64,000 nt of DNA, from assembly GCF_023715405.1 (NCBI RefSeq), contig NZ_JAMBOC010000002.1, positions 62,001 to 126,000 of the forward strand, read 5' to 3'. Below the pieces are notes generated by a model. The model searched no databases and was not told the origin of the DNA. It was given only the letters and a program-made list of their open reading frames with translations. Numbering within the stretch: the first letter of the stretch is position 1; every line of letters starts with the position of its first letter. The position numbers and the translations under genes were made by a program. Origin of the DNA: Solibacillus isronensis (GTDB lineage: Bacteria > Bacillota > Bacilli > Bacillales_A > Planococcaceae). Below are positions 17,105 through 25,389 of this stretch, piece by piece.

Positions 17105-18433
17105 TTACTGCTGAAGTTTATATTGTCTTAATACAACTTCTTTAATTTGATAATTGTCCATATCTGAAATGACCCAAATATGGTCGTCGAATTTTATTTC
17201 ATCACCGATCTGAAGCTCTTCTCCGTTTTTGATTGAGTCGATATTTGTGTGCTGAATCCAGCCGCCAATTGTATCAATCTCTTCACTGTCCTCAAACTCA
17301 AATCCGAAGCGATCTTCCAGTTCATCAAGCAGTACACGGCCATTAATCGTATACTCGTTTTCTCCTGACTTGCGGATATCATCTACTTCATCCTCGTCAA
17401 ATTCGTCTCGAATCTCTCCAACCAACTCTTCCAAAACGTCTTCCATTGTTAAGACACCGGCAGTACCGCCATATTCATCGATAATAACCGTCATATGCAC
17501 TTTCGCCTTTTGCATTTTTAACAGTGCATCTTGAATACTCGTCACGCCTAAAACAAACGGGACTTTCGTTAAAAACTGCTCGAGCTGTACCGTGCGATTT
17601 GAAACGATATAGCTAAGAAGCTTATTAGCATTGACGACACCAATAATACGGTCTTTATCATTATTTTCAACAATCGGATAACGTGTATAGTTATGTTCAT
17701 CTAAAATTTGGATAATCTCTTCGGCGCTCATATCTTTGTCGATTGTAACTAAGTCTGTTCGCGGCACCATAATATCTTTTGCAACACGTTCATCAAAAGC
17801 AAATACATTTTCTAAATATTTCAGTTCTTGCTGGTCTATTTGGCCGCCCTGGAAACTTTGAGCCATAATAATTTTCAGTTCCTCTTCCGAATAGGCCTGC
17901 TCTTCACTTGCTGATTTAACACCGATTGCGCGTAATAATAAACGAGATGTTCCATTCAATGCCTGGATAAACGGATACATAATTTTACCGAACCAATAAA
18001 GCGGTCCTGCAAGCATTAATGTCACTTTTTCGGAAAACTGAATCGCTAAAGTTTTTGGCGCCATTTCCCCAATTACTACGTGCAAATAACTTACAATAGC
18101 AAGTGCAATTACATAAGAAGCAGCCGAAGCTACTACATCAGAAACATTTAACCAGTCAAATACCGGGTGCAGCAGTTCTTTTACATACGGCTTTGTAAAC
18201 GCACCTAAACCGATTGCTGTAATTGTAATTCCAAGCTGACAGGCAGATAAATAATAATCAAGATCCCCTGCTACTTTTTTTGCAATGACTGCTTTTTTAT
18301 TGCCTTCTGAAATCAATTGATCAATACGGGATTTACGGATTTTTACGACAGCGAATTCTGCTGCTACGAAAAATGCGGTTAAGCCTAAAAAGATAATTAA
18401 TAAAATAATGTTTAATATGGTGTTTACGTCCAA
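17105..18433 (-). CDS. CNNM/CBS-domain transporter with C-terminal CorC/HlyC domain (hemolysin family)
   Basis: A 442-residue full-length family member. DUF21/CNNM transmembrane domain is at about 1-145 (FFVAAEFAVVKIRKSRIDQLISEGN, SACQLGITITAIGLGAF, HVVIGEMAPKTLAIQ), the CBS pair at about 205-335 (IMVPRTDLVTI, YTRYPIVENNDKDRIIGVV, VIIDEYGGTAGVLTMEDVLEELVGEI) and the CorC_HlyC domain at about 350-435 (INGRVLLDELEDRFGFEFEDSEEIDTIGGWI). Family roles include Mg2+ and other cation export and resistance to Mg stress. Start TTG, with GAGGGA a few nt upstream and a stronger GGAGGTGA about 25 nt upstream, separated by a hairpin. First gene of a two-gene operon with its short paralogue. Confidence 0.92.
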   Translation of the reverse strand: MDVNTILNIILLIIFLGLTAFFVAAEFAVVKIRKSRIDQLISEGNKKAVIAKKVAGDLDYYLSACQLGITITAIGLGAFTKPYVKELLHPVFDWLNVSDVVASAASYVIALAIVSYLHVVIGEMAPKTLAIQFSEKVTLMLAGPLYWFGKIMYPFIQALNGTSRLLLRAIGVKSASEEQAYSEEELKIIMAQSFQGGQIDQQELKYLENVFAFDERVAKDIMVPRTDLVTIDKDMSAEEIIQILDEHNYTRYPIVENNDKDRIIGVVNANKLLSYIVSNRTVQLEQFLTKVPFVLGVTSIQDALLKMQKAKVHMTVIIDEYGGTAGVLTMEDVLEELVGEIRDEFDEDEVDDIRKSGENEYTINGRVLLDELEDRFGFEFEDSEEIDTIGGWIQHTNIDSIKNGEELQIGDEIKFDDHIWVISDMDNYQIKEVVLRQYKLQQ

Positions 18434-18600
18434 TTACTTCCCTCAGCGTGAGGGATTCACCTCCAAAAATAATTTAAAAATAATTGGTCTTTCTCTTATG
18501 TACCCAACTATCTTGTTGAACATGCTAACAATGATGGTGAAGTTACTAATTCATTTAAGAGAATTCTACCCCCGAAACCATCACGTTATAGTTTAAGAAA
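18434..18600 (-). promoter_or_regulatory. Structured 5' leader of the CNNM operon
   Basis: Next to the TTG the minus strand has TGGAGGTGAATCCCTCA (plus 18449-18465), then hairpin CCCTCA-CGC-TGAGGG (plus 18440-18454). Farther upstream TTCTCTTA and TAAGAGAA form a perfect 8-bp long-range pair (near 18565 and 18494) enclosing TTGTT...AACAA, while GTGATGGT and ACCATCAT could pair across it. It is not an M-box or a yybP-ykoY motif as far as I can see. No gene lies in 18434-18708. Confidence 0.35.
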
Positions 18601-18655
18601 ATTATATAGTTTTTATTTTCAAATCACAATTAATTGTGCCCAAAAAATATAAAAT

Positions 18656-18699
18656 TACAAAAAAAGCTTTCAACTTTGAATAACCAAAGCTGAAAACTT
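18656..18699 (-). terminator. Intrinsic terminator of the 156-aa lipoprotein gene
   Basis: Minus-strand stem AAGTTTTCAGCTTTG / CAAAGTTGAAAGCTT (15 bp with two G-U), 6-nt loop, then a run of T. It lies just after the stop codon. Confidence 0.75.
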
Positions 18700-18708
18700 T
18701 TAATAAAT

Positions 18709-19179
18709 TTATTCTACATCGACTGAAGATTTTATAATTTCCCCGTTATATAATTGGACTTTTTCATAATCATCTTTCTTTACTTGGAGAACGAATGTAT
18801 GAGGCATACCTTCGTCTTCACATTTTTGTCCGACATTGTCGATTAATTGAACCGCCAAGTAATTATCATGTTTGTAAACATTATCCACTGAAGTACCACA
18901 GCTGCCAGAGTAAGTGACAATAAATACTGCCATATACTTATCCATATCAATTGTGAAATTGTCTACATCAAAGCGACCTTGAAGTGATTCAAATTGTCCT
19001 TGTGTATTTGCATAGGCAATATGCGGAACGAGCGATTCATAAATTGGCGCAATTTTTTCATCATACTTAATAATTTCAAATGGTACTGCCTGTTTCTCGG
19101 TAAATGTAACTTTTGTACTTTCTCCATTACTACAACCTGCCAACAACAATAGGATTATAGCAAACAAATATTTTTTCAT
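18709..19179 (-). CDS. Hypothetical lipoprotein
   Basis: A 156-residue protein with a type II signal peptide: MKKYLFAIILLLLAGC, lipid-attachment Cys at residue 16. The mature part is mixed alpha/beta and has two cysteines (SGSCGTS and GQKCEDE) that could form a disulfide outside the cell. AAGGGAAT precedes the ATG. No family is recognised. It is monocistronic with its own terminator, between the CNNM operon leader and the Gly/Pro-rich gene. Expected location is the outer face of the cytoplasmic membrane. Confidence 0.7.
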   Translation of the reverse strand: MKKYLFAIILLLLAGCSNGESTKVTFTEKQAVPFEIIKYDEKIAPIYESLVPHIAYANTQGQFESLQGRFDVDNFTIDMDKYMAVFIVTYSGSCGTSVDNVYKHDNYLAVQLIDNVGQKCEDEGMPHTFVLQVKKDDYEKVQLYNGEIIKSSVDVE

Positions 19180-19445
19180 TATAAATTCCCTTCTCTTTCT
19201 TATCTACATAGTGAATTTTAGTCCAGTTACACACATTTTTCAAATCTTCTATACTTATTTAAGTAATTATCCTTTCATTAACAATTTCCCCTAATTCATT
19301 ATGAAATAAAACATCCTAATGGAAATTACATCTTTGGGCGAAAATTATGATCATTACGGTATTTCATCTATTAATAGGCGAATTCCTATTGGCGTTTACC
19401 CGCATCTACATACATTACAAAGAATACTTAAGAAAGAAGGTATGC

Positions 19446-19946
19446 TTGTTGTATCAAAATCCGTTTGAACGCTTTGATGAGAGCCCTGAAGGACAACCAT
19501 TTCAACAACAGTTTTTCCCTGCACCACCAGGACAAGGCCCGGGAGGTTTCCCTGGAGGCCCAGGTGGTTTCCCTGGACCTGGACCGGGATTCCCGGGAGG
19601 TGGTCCGGGTGGAGGCCCTGGAGGTTTCCCAGGCGGTGGTCCTGGTGGCTTCCCGGGAAGTCCTGGTGGTGGACCGGGCGGCAATACTCAAATGCCAGCC
19701 GGACCGCCCCCTAGCTTTACTCCACAAATGCAACAACTATCCGCTAGCCAGTCACAGCAAGGTTCCAGTGGTATAAGACGTTGTATTTTCCGTAATACGT
19801 TTATTTGGCAACGAAACGGAAACACTTTCTGGTTCTTCCCGACGTTTGTTACGCAAAATATCATTTTAGGCTTTAGATGGAGTCGTTTCGGCTGGGTATA
19901 CAGTTCTGTTAACCGAAATTCAATTCTGACTTTCCAATGTTTCTAA
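19446..19946 (+). CDS. Gly/Pro-rich low-complexity protein with conserved aromatic C-terminal domain
   Basis: Probable start is TTG 19446 or 19449 after AAGAAGG, giving about 166 residues (LYQNPFERFDESPEG...); the frame is open further upstream to ATG 19347, but that stretch has no ribosome site. After a short polar N-terminus comes a tract of about 70 residues made of Gly, Pro and Phe (repeats such as GGFPGGGPGG, not strict collagen Gly-X-Y), then a Gln-rich linker. A C-terminal domain of about 50 residues starts GIRRCIFRNTFIW and ends ILTFQCF; it is rich in Trp, Phe and Arg with two Cys. Similar C-termini occur in Bacillales proteins of unknown role, some in spore or surface fractions as I recall. 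Function unknown. Confidence 0.6.
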   Translation: MLYQNPFERFDESPEGQPFQQQFFPAPPGQGPGGFPGGPGGFPGPGPGFPGGGPGGGPGGFPGGGPGGFPGSPGGGPGGNTQMPAGPPPSFTPQMQQLSASQSQQGSSGIRRCIFRNTFIWQRNGNTFWFFPTFVTQNIILGFRWSRFGWVYSSVNRNSILTFQCF

Positions 19947-19955
19947 TTTAATTAC

Positions 19956-20008
19956 AAAAGCTCTTATGCGGTAGTATTCATTACTACGCCATAAGAGCTT
20001 TTACTTAT
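19956..20008 (+). terminator. Intrinsic terminator of the Gly/Pro-rich gene
   Basis: About 20-bp stem AAAAGCTCTTATG... / ...CATAAGAGCTTTT (one two-base mismatch) with a 5-nt loop and T-rich tail, 9 nt after the stop. Confidence 0.8.
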
Positions 20009-20103
20009 TGTTGTGCTGCTTTTTTTGCAGTGTGACTTTTATGTAATTTTTCATAGCAAAGATTCCAGGACAAATTATTTCTGTTGCTTTCATCGTTCCC
20101 CAT
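20005..20103 (-). CDS. Possible 32-residue protein (weak)
   Basis: A 33-codon frame beginning MGNDESNRNNLSWNLCYEKL and ending KKAAQQ. The composition looks protein-like (polar N-terminus, amphipathic middle, basic end). The ribosome site is weak, and its stop abuts the terminator of the convergent Gly/Pro-rich gene. The rest of the 281-nt gap 19947-20227 holds only terminators. Confidence 0.25.
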   Translation of the reverse strand: MGNDESNRNNLSWNLCYEKLHKSHTAKKAAQQ

Positions 20104-20169
20104 TTCTGCTCACGGTTAAATAAAATAGCAAAATAAATTAACTTGGATGCTGATTTTTATTCTTAACAA

Positions 20170-20204
20170 CAGAAAAAGCAATGACAACGATATGCCATTG
20201 CTTT
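20170..20204 (-). terminator. Intrinsic terminator of the PNPOx-like gene pair
   Basis: Minus-strand stem AAAGCAATG / CATTGCTTT (9 bp), 12-nt loop, followed by TTCTG after the T-run. It lies 24 nt downstream of the last stop codon. Confidence 0.7.
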
Positions 20205-20227
20205 ACTAAACTGATTAAATTAAGACG

Positions 20228-20632
20228 TTACAGTTTCAGCTCCTGGGGTTCACCATCATTCATTAATTTGATTGTAATCGGATCAAATTGAAGCGTAACC
20301 ATATCCCCGTCTTCAGAAGTAAATACATCTTTAAAGAAGTTTGTGATTTTCAATTTTAATGAATCATCCTTTACTTCGCTTAGTTTTGCTGTAATTTCTA
20401 AATACGGTGCATTCAGATTTTCTTTTGTATAGCCCAGTAAAATATGAGTGTAAGGATTTTCATTTAAATCGTACACTTTCTGAGAGTCCTCAGTTGTTGT
20501 CGCATAGAGCGTGAAATCTTCATTTGTAAATGTCATGTAACGAACATAAGGGTGACGTCCGTTTAATGTAGCCATTGTCCCGATTTTATGGTCTTTAATA
20601 ATTGAAAGTACTTTTTCTTTTAATGTTTCCAT
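20228..20632 (-). CDS. Pyridoxamine-5'-phosphate-oxidase-like FMN-binding split-barrel protein (general stress protein 26 type)
   Basis: A 134-residue protein of the PNPOx-like split-barrel fold. IGTMATLNGRHPYVRYMTFTNEDFTLYATTTEDSQKVYDL is the typical beta-barrel start with the R-x-M/F-x-F flavin-site pattern. Length matches small general-stress members rather than true PdxH (about 210 aa). GGGAGG precedes the ATG. It is 13 nt downstream of a homologous gene, so the pair is a tandem duplication in one operon. Such proteins bind FMN, F420 or heme; the role is not established here. Confidence 0.8.
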   Translation of the reverse strand: METLKEKVLSIIKDHKIGTMATLNGRHPYVRYMTFTNEDFTLYATTTEDSQKVYDLNENPYTHILLGYTKENLNAPYLEITAKLSEVKDDSLKLKITNFFKDVFTSEDGDMVTLQFDPITIKLMNDGEPQELKL

Positions 20633-20645
20633 TACACTGCCTCCC

Positions 20646-21053
20646 TTAGTATAGTTGAATCTCTTCCTGGTTTTTTCCGTTTTTATTCATAATTCTCATT
20701 CGTGTTGGCGTAACTTGAATTAGCACAAAGTTTCCGTCCGCATGCTCCGGATATTTTTCAAGCAGCTGCTGCTTCACAACATCATTTAATGTTGTCGCTG
20801 CATTGCCTTCAATTTCTAAAAACGTTTCAAGTAAGCCATCGCTTTCATAGCCTAATAAAATATGGGTACCGCCATATTCGGTAATTTCGCGGACTACTTC
20901 AGAATCTTCCAGCGCCACCGTATACAGCTTTGACTGTACGTAGTCAAATGTCATATAGCGCGAATTCGGCACACCATTATTATTTGTGGCCATAACGCCA
21001 ATACTGTTTTCATTTAAAATTTGCAATGCAATTTCTTTATTACTTTTACTCAT
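20646..21053 (-). CDS. Pyridoxamine-5'-phosphate-oxidase-like protein, tandem paralogue
   Basis: A 135-residue paralogue of the next gene. It shares the order IGVMATNNNGVPNSRYMTFDYVQSKLYTVALEDSEVVREI, a central THILLGY block and the C-terminal RMRIMN (compare IKLMND). GGAGGAGTG precedes the ATG. It is the promoter-proximal gene of the pair. Divergence between the copies is large (roughly a third identical by eye), so the duplication is not recent. General stress role by analogy only. Confidence 0.8.
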   Translation of the reverse strand: MSKSNKEIALQILNENSIGVMATNNNGVPNSRYMTFDYVQSKLYTVALEDSEVVREITEYGGTHILLGYESDGLLETFLEIEGNAATTLNDVVKQQLLEKYPEHADGNFVLIQVTPTRMRIMNKNGKNQEEIQLY

Positions 21054-21412
21054 ATTTTCACTCCTCCGGTAAATTAAGTTCCATTATTCGTGAGATGAGA
21101 AGCACGTCCAACCGTATATAATTCCAAATTAATGGGAGAAACCGCTGTTGTGCTGATGCTTTTATAATTCCCTTAATAAATTTAAATAAAACAATTTTCT
21201 TCATATTTAACTTGACTTAAGACCCTCTCCCCCTTCCCCATTCCAGAAATTTCTGCGCAAAAATTTATTTTTTTCAAGTCAGCAACTGTAAAAAATTAAA
21301 AGTTATAGGGATATTTGTTTGAATATTAAAAAAATTGTAGATAAAATGAAATTGGAATAGATATCCTTTTATTCTGCATGACAAAGAAAACTATATGTAA
21401 GGAGGACATTGG
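21054..21412. other. Intergenic region with the promoter of the ABC importer operon
   Basis: 359 nt without a gene. It holds a C/T-rich stretch (about 21223-21245) and, near its right end, the sigma-A-type promoter listed separately. No Fur box was found here, so iron control of the following importer is not supported by a visible site. Confidence 0.5.
21319..21347 (+). promoter_or_regulatory. Sigma-A-type promoter of the solute-binding protein gene
   Basis: TTGAAT (21319-21324), 17-nt spacer, TAAAAT (21342-21347), about 66 nt before the ATG of the binding-protein gene. Confidence 0.5.
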
Positions 21413-22504
21413 ATGAAAAGATTTACTTGGCTTTCTCTTATTCTCACAACTCTTTTATTAGTTTTGGCTGCGTGTAGCGACGCCGAAGAGACGACAAATG
21501 AGTCAACGCAAGGCGATAGCGGCACGACAGAAGGTACAACAGAAGAAAATGCTTCCGGCAAGCTCGTCATTTACACAGGGCGTGACGAAAACATGGTACA
21601 GGGTGTTATCGAAAAATTTAACGAGCGTTACCCGGATATCGAAGTGGAATATATGACAATGGGTGCACAGCAGATTTTAGAGCGTGTCCGTGGCGAAAAA
21701 GCCAACCCACAAGGCGATTTTTGGTGGGGCGGTACACAGTCAGCGATGATGGTTGCTGCAAATGAAGATTTACTTTTACAGTGGGATCCTTCATTTATCG
21801 ATTCCATTGACCCTCTTCATAAAGATGAACAAAATCGTTGGGTCGGTGAAATGCTGTTACCTGAAGTGATTATGATTAACAGTGAGGTAATGTCACCAGA
21901 AGAAGGACCACAGGATTGGGACGAATTACTTGATCCGAAGTGGAAAGATGAAATTTTAATTCGCGGTGTTCTTGCTTCAGGAACGATGCGCACAATTTAT
22001 TCTTCTATGATTTTCCGCCAAGGTGCTGATGATCCGTCAAAAGGCTATGACTGGCTGATGCAACTGGATGCGAACACGAAAGAATATACACAAGATCCTA
22101 ACGCATTGTATTTAAAACTGGCTCGCCAGGAAGGTTCAATTTCGTTATGGAACTTACAGGATATTTTACTGAAAAAACATACAACGGATTACACGTTTGA
22201 CTTTATTTATCCGGAAAGTGGCGCACCGATTTTAGTCGATGCAGTCGGTATTGTAAACAATGCTAAAAACGAAGAGAACGCGAAGTTATTTATGGAATTC
22301 CTGTTCGACCAAGAGACAATGGTTGAACTTTCAAAAGAGTATTACCAAATTCCAACACGTACGGATATTGCGGCGGATGCAATGCCGGACTGGTATAAAG
22401 AGTTGGATTTAAAACCATTGGATATTGATTGGCAAGTAATGGCCGATAAAGAAGCGGAATGGATGGAACATTGGGATACAAATATTAAAGGAAAAGGCAA
22501 ATAG
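21413..22504 (+). CDS. ABC importer extracellular solute-binding lipoprotein (Fe3+/polyamine-type family)
   Basis: A 363-residue lipoprotein: signal peptide with lipobox LAAC, Cys21, then an acidic Thr/Glu linker (about 22-48) and a type II periplasmic-binding domain (KLVIYTGRDENMVQGVIEKFNERYPDIEVEYMTMGAQQILERVRGE). The YTGRDE ... ERV pattern and length fit the FbpA/AfuA-like and phosphonate/thiamine-like binding proteins. The two-tyrosine iron site cannot be confirmed, so the substrate could be ferric iron or an organic solute. AAGGAGGACATTGG precedes the ATG. An intrinsic terminator follows before the ATPase gene, which would lower downstream expression relative to the binding protein. Confidence 0.82.
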   Translation: MKRFTWLSLILTTLLLVLAACSDAEETTNESTQGDSGTTEGTTEENASGKLVIYTGRDENMVQGVIEKFNERYPDIEVEYMTMGAQQILERVRGEKANPQGDFWWGGTQSAMMVAANEDLLLQWDPSFIDSIDPLHKDEQNRWVGEMLLPEVIMINSEVMSPEEGPQDWDELLDPKWKDEILIRGVLASGTMRTIYSSMIFRQGADDPSKGYDWLMQLDANTKEYTQDPNALYLKLARQEGSISLWNLQDILLKKHTTDYTFDFIYPESGAPILVDAVGIVNNAKNEENAKLFMEFLFDQETMVELSKEYYQIPTRTDIAADAMPDWYKELDLKPLDIDWQVMADKEAEWMEHWDTNIKGKGK

Positions 22505-22517
22505 CAGTTATATGACT

Positions 22518-22546
22518 GACCTCTGAATTAAGAGGTCTTTCTTTTC
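22518..22546 (+). terminator. Intra-operon terminator/attenuator after the binding protein gene
   Basis: GACCTCT / AGAGGTC 7-bp stem, 6-nt loop, followed by TTTCTTTTCC. Partial termination here would give excess binding protein over transporter. Confidence 0.6.
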
Positions 22547-22578
22547 CTAATTTGTCGGTGTGAAGGGAGTTGGATTGG

Positions 22579-23649
22579 ATGAAAGCTGTTCATATTAACG
22601 ACGTTTCAAAAAAATTCGGTGATGTCGTAAGCGTCAAAGATTTAGAGCTGGATATAAAATCGGGTGAATTTTTCACATTTTTAGGTCCGAGTGGCTGTGG
22701 TAAAACAACAACATTACGGATGATCGCCGGATTTTACTACCCCTCTCAAGGAAAGATCTACTTTGACAATCAGGATGTCACAACATTGCAGCCTAATAAA
22801 CGTAATATCGGAATGGTGTTTCAAAACTATGCACTCTTCCCGCATATGACAGTCAATGAAAATATTGCATTCGGTCTTGAAATCCGGAAATATGATAAAA
22901 AAACGATTAAAGAAAAGGTTGACCGGATACGCGAGCTCGTTCATTTAGGACCATATGGCTCACGCAAAATTAATGAATTATCAGGTGGACAGCAACAGCG
23001 TGTTGCTTTGGCACGTGCCCTTGTCATTGAACCTGATATCTTGCTGCTGGATGAGCCATTATCCAATTTGGATGCAAAGTTACGTGAGGAAACGCGTATT
23101 GAAATTAAACGGATTCAGTCAGAGCTGGGCGTGACGACAATTTACGTTACCCATGACCAGACTGAAGCAATGGCAATGTCAGATCGGATTATGGTAATGG
23201 AGCATGGTGTCGTCAAACAAATTGGTACGCCTCAGGAAATTTATCACCGTCCAAACAACCGCTTTGTCGCTACTTTTATAGGAGAGACAAACTTGCTTAC
23301 GATGAAAGTAAAATCGATTGAAGACAATATTATTACTGTAACAAATGACAAAGGACTTGAATTGCAAGGCCTGACAGAAAACTTGGCAGCGGGGCTTCAA
23401 GTATCAATTGGGGACGAAATTTATGTATCCGTCCGACCTGAAGCATTTGAAAGCGGTCCTGGTGAAAACTCCGTTACAGGGATCGTCGAGCTGATTGAAT
23501 TTACCGGACTCAGCGTAAATTACTTTATGAAATGGAATGATACAACGTTAAAAGCAATGATTATTAGTCGGGGTACTGCAATACTGCAAGCTGGCGATAT
23601 GATTGAATTACATATCCCTAAACAAAATATTTATTTCCTAGGAGAATAA
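22579..23649 (+). CDS. ABC importer ATP-binding protein (PotA/FbpC-type with TOBE domain)
   Basis: A 356-residue ATPase. Start ATG 22579 is chosen because AAGGGAGT lies 8 nt upstream; an in-frame TTG at 22570 is inside that site. The nucleotide-binding domain (about 1-240) shows Walker A GPSGCGKT (36-43), signature LSGGQQQRVALARAL, Walker B ILLLDEPLSNLDAKLR and H-loop TIYVTHDQTEAMAMSDR. A C-terminal TOBE/OB regulatory domain follows (about 275-350). This layout is typical of importers for iron(III), polyamines, thiamine and maltose. It couples to the fused permease encoded 15 nt downstream. Confidence 0.9.
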   Translation: MKAVHINDVSKKFGDVVSVKDLELDIKSGEFFTFLGPSGCGKTTTLRMIAGFYYPSQGKIYFDNQDVTTLQPNKRNIGMVFQNYALFPHMTVNENIAFGLEIRKYDKKTIKEKVDRIRELVHLGPYGSRKINELSGGQQQRVALARALVIEPDILLLDEPLSNLDAKLREETRIEIKRIQSELGVTTIYVTHDQTEAMAMSDRIMVMEHGVVKQIGTPQEIYHRPNNRFVATFIGETNLLTMKVKSIEDNIITVTNDKGLELQGLTENLAAGLQVSIGDEIYVSVRPEAFESGPGENSVTGIVELIEFTGLSVNYFMKWNDTTLKAMIISRGTAILQAGDMIELHIPKQNIYFLGE

Positions 23650-23664
23650 GAGAGGGGGCACACA

Positions 23665-25386
23665 ATGAGCAAAAAATCCGTTGACACATACGAAGCGAGT
23701 TGGTGGTCTCGTCTTACACAATCACGCTATTTTGTCTATATCCTTATCTCCCCGCTGTTTTTAATATTGTTTGCCTATGTGATTTATCCATTTTACTCGA
23801 CATTTATTCAGAGCTTTGCTGGCGACAATCAGCTGGCAAACTATCAGAAGTTTTTTAGTTTAGAAAGCACAGCCAATTTAGAGGCTCTCTGGAACAGCTT
23901 TTATATATCAATCATTAGTGTCATATGCTGTGCTGTTGTCGGAGTTATGATGGCCTTTTTACTGGAACGCTATGATTTCCCGGGGCGCCGTCTGCTCTCT
24001 ATTTTAGTACTTGTCCCGATGGCATTACCTCCTTTAGTCGGGGTTTTATCTTTTACATTTTTATATGGTGAAAGTGGCATATTCCCTCGCTTATTTCAGC
24101 AGATGTTTCAATTGGAAGATGTTCCGTTTGCATTAAAAGGGATTTGGGGTGTCATTGTGGTTCATACGTTCACGATGTATACGTACTTCTATTTGACTGC
24201 TTCTGCTGCGATTAAAGGGCTTGACCCTTCTTTGGAAGAAGCCGCAACAAGTCTTGGGGCAAGCCGGATACGGGTTTGGCGGAAGATTATTCTGCCGATG
24301 CTTACCCCATCTTTAATCGCATCTTCCCTGCTCGTTTTCATGGTGTCGATGGCATCCTATACCGCGCCACTCATGTTCGGGGTTGAACGTACAATGACGA
24401 TGCAAATTTATTTATCGCGGACAAACGGCAATTTGGATATGGCGGCAACTCAGTCAACCATTTTATCGTTCGTTTCCATCACCTTTTTACTTATTATGCG
24501 CTGGTATCAAAACCGACGTAACTATCAAAATTTAAGTAAAGGCGTAAGTGTTCACCGGTCGGAAGTGAGCTCGAAGCCTTTGAAATATTTAGCGGTTGCC
24601 CTGTCCTTCATTGGAACATTAATTTTGATCCTGCCGATTTTAGTGCTGATCTTAATATCATTTTCAAAAGACGGTGCCTGGACAATTCAGATTTTGCCAA
24701 CCGAATATACACTCGACCATTACAAAGCGCTATTTACTGATGAGCGGACATGGCGACCAATTTGGAACTCGCTGCAAATGGGCTTCATCGCAACAGTCGG
24801 CAATATTATATTCGGTGTTGCTGCTGCTTATGCGATGGTCAGACTTAGTTTCAAAGGGAAAACAGCACTCGATATTTTAATTACGATTCCTTGGGCATTG
24901 CCGGGGACGGTTGTAGCTGTTAACTTAATCGCTGCGTTCTCTACGGAAAGTGCGTTTACATTCAATCAAGTATTGATCGGTTCATTCTGGATTTTACCGC
25001 TTGCGTATTTTATCCGGCATTTACCACTTGTCTTTAGGTCAACATCCGCTTCCCTTATGCAACTGGATCAGTCCGTAGAGGAGGCTTCGCGAAGTTTAGG
25101 GGCATCGTGGTGGTATACATTCAGAAGAATTGTCATTCCGCTTACTTTGTCTGGTGTTCTTGCCGGTACATTGCTCGCATTTGTCCAAAGTATTGGGGAG
25201 TTCGTCGCATCGATTTTGATTTATAATACGTCGACGATTCCATTGTCGGTTGCAATTTTCCAAAAGCTGTATGCCTTCAAGTTCGGTACAGCATGCGCAT
25301 ACGGTGTGCTGCAGATTATTTTAATCCTCATTGTTCTGATCATTTCAGAACGCTTATCAAAAGGCTCTGCAGGAAGCGCTATATAA
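23665..25386 (+). CDS. ABC importer permease, two fused membrane domains (ThiP/FbpB type)
   Basis: A 573-residue protein with about 12 transmembrane segments formed by two homologous halves. Each half carries an EAA loop for ATPase contact: EEAATSLGASRIRVWRKIILPMLTPSLIA in the first and EEASRSLGASWWYTFRRIVIPLTLSGVLAG in the second. Fused double permeases of this kind serve ThiP and FbpB/SfuB systems. GAGAGGGGG precedes the ATG. With the binding protein and ATPase it forms a complete importer. The substrate remains undecided; iron(III) is a common annotation for this arrangement. Confidence 0.88.
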   Translation: MSKKSVDTYEASWWSRLTQSRYFVYILISPLFLILFAYVIYPFYSTFIQSFAGDNQLANYQKFFSLESTANLEALWNSFYISIISVICCAVVGVMMAFLLERYDFPGRRLLSILVLVPMALPPLVGVLSFTFLYGESGIFPRLFQQMFQLEDVPFALKGIWGVIVVHTFTMYTYFYLTASAAIKGLDPSLEEAATSLGASRIRVWRKIILPMLTPSLIASSLLVFMVSMASYTAPLMFGVERTMTMQIYLSRTNGNLDMAATQSTILSFVSITFLLIMRWYQNRRNYQNLSKGVSVHRSEVSSKPLKYLAVALSFIGTLILILPILVLILISFSKDGAWTIQILPTEYTLDHYKALFTDERTWRPIWNSLQMGFIATVGNIIFGVAAAYAMVRLSFKGKTALDILITIPWALPGTVVAVNLIAAFSTESAFTFNQVLIGSFWILPLAYFIRHLPLVFRSTSASLMQLDQSVEEASRSLGASWWYTFRRIVIPLTLSGVLAGTLLAFVQSIGEFVASILIYNTSTIPLSVAIFQKLYAFKFGTACAYGVLQIILILIVLIISERLSKGSAGSAI

Positions 25387-25389
25387 CGT

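Noticed and set aside
18434..18708. Mg2+ (M-box) or Mn2+ (yybP-ykoY) riboswitch before the CNNM genes
   Set aside because: The conserved core sequences of those motifs are not present; only generic pairing potential is seen.
19428..19776. Several overlapping frames opposite or within the Gly/Pro-rich gene
   Set aside because: They are by-products of the GC-rich repetitive tract, with Arg/Thr/Ser or Pro/Gly composition and no ribosome sites.
21054..21412. Fur box before the Fe3+-type ABC importer
   Set aside because: No sequence close to TGATAATnATTATCA was found, so iron control of that operon is not claimed.
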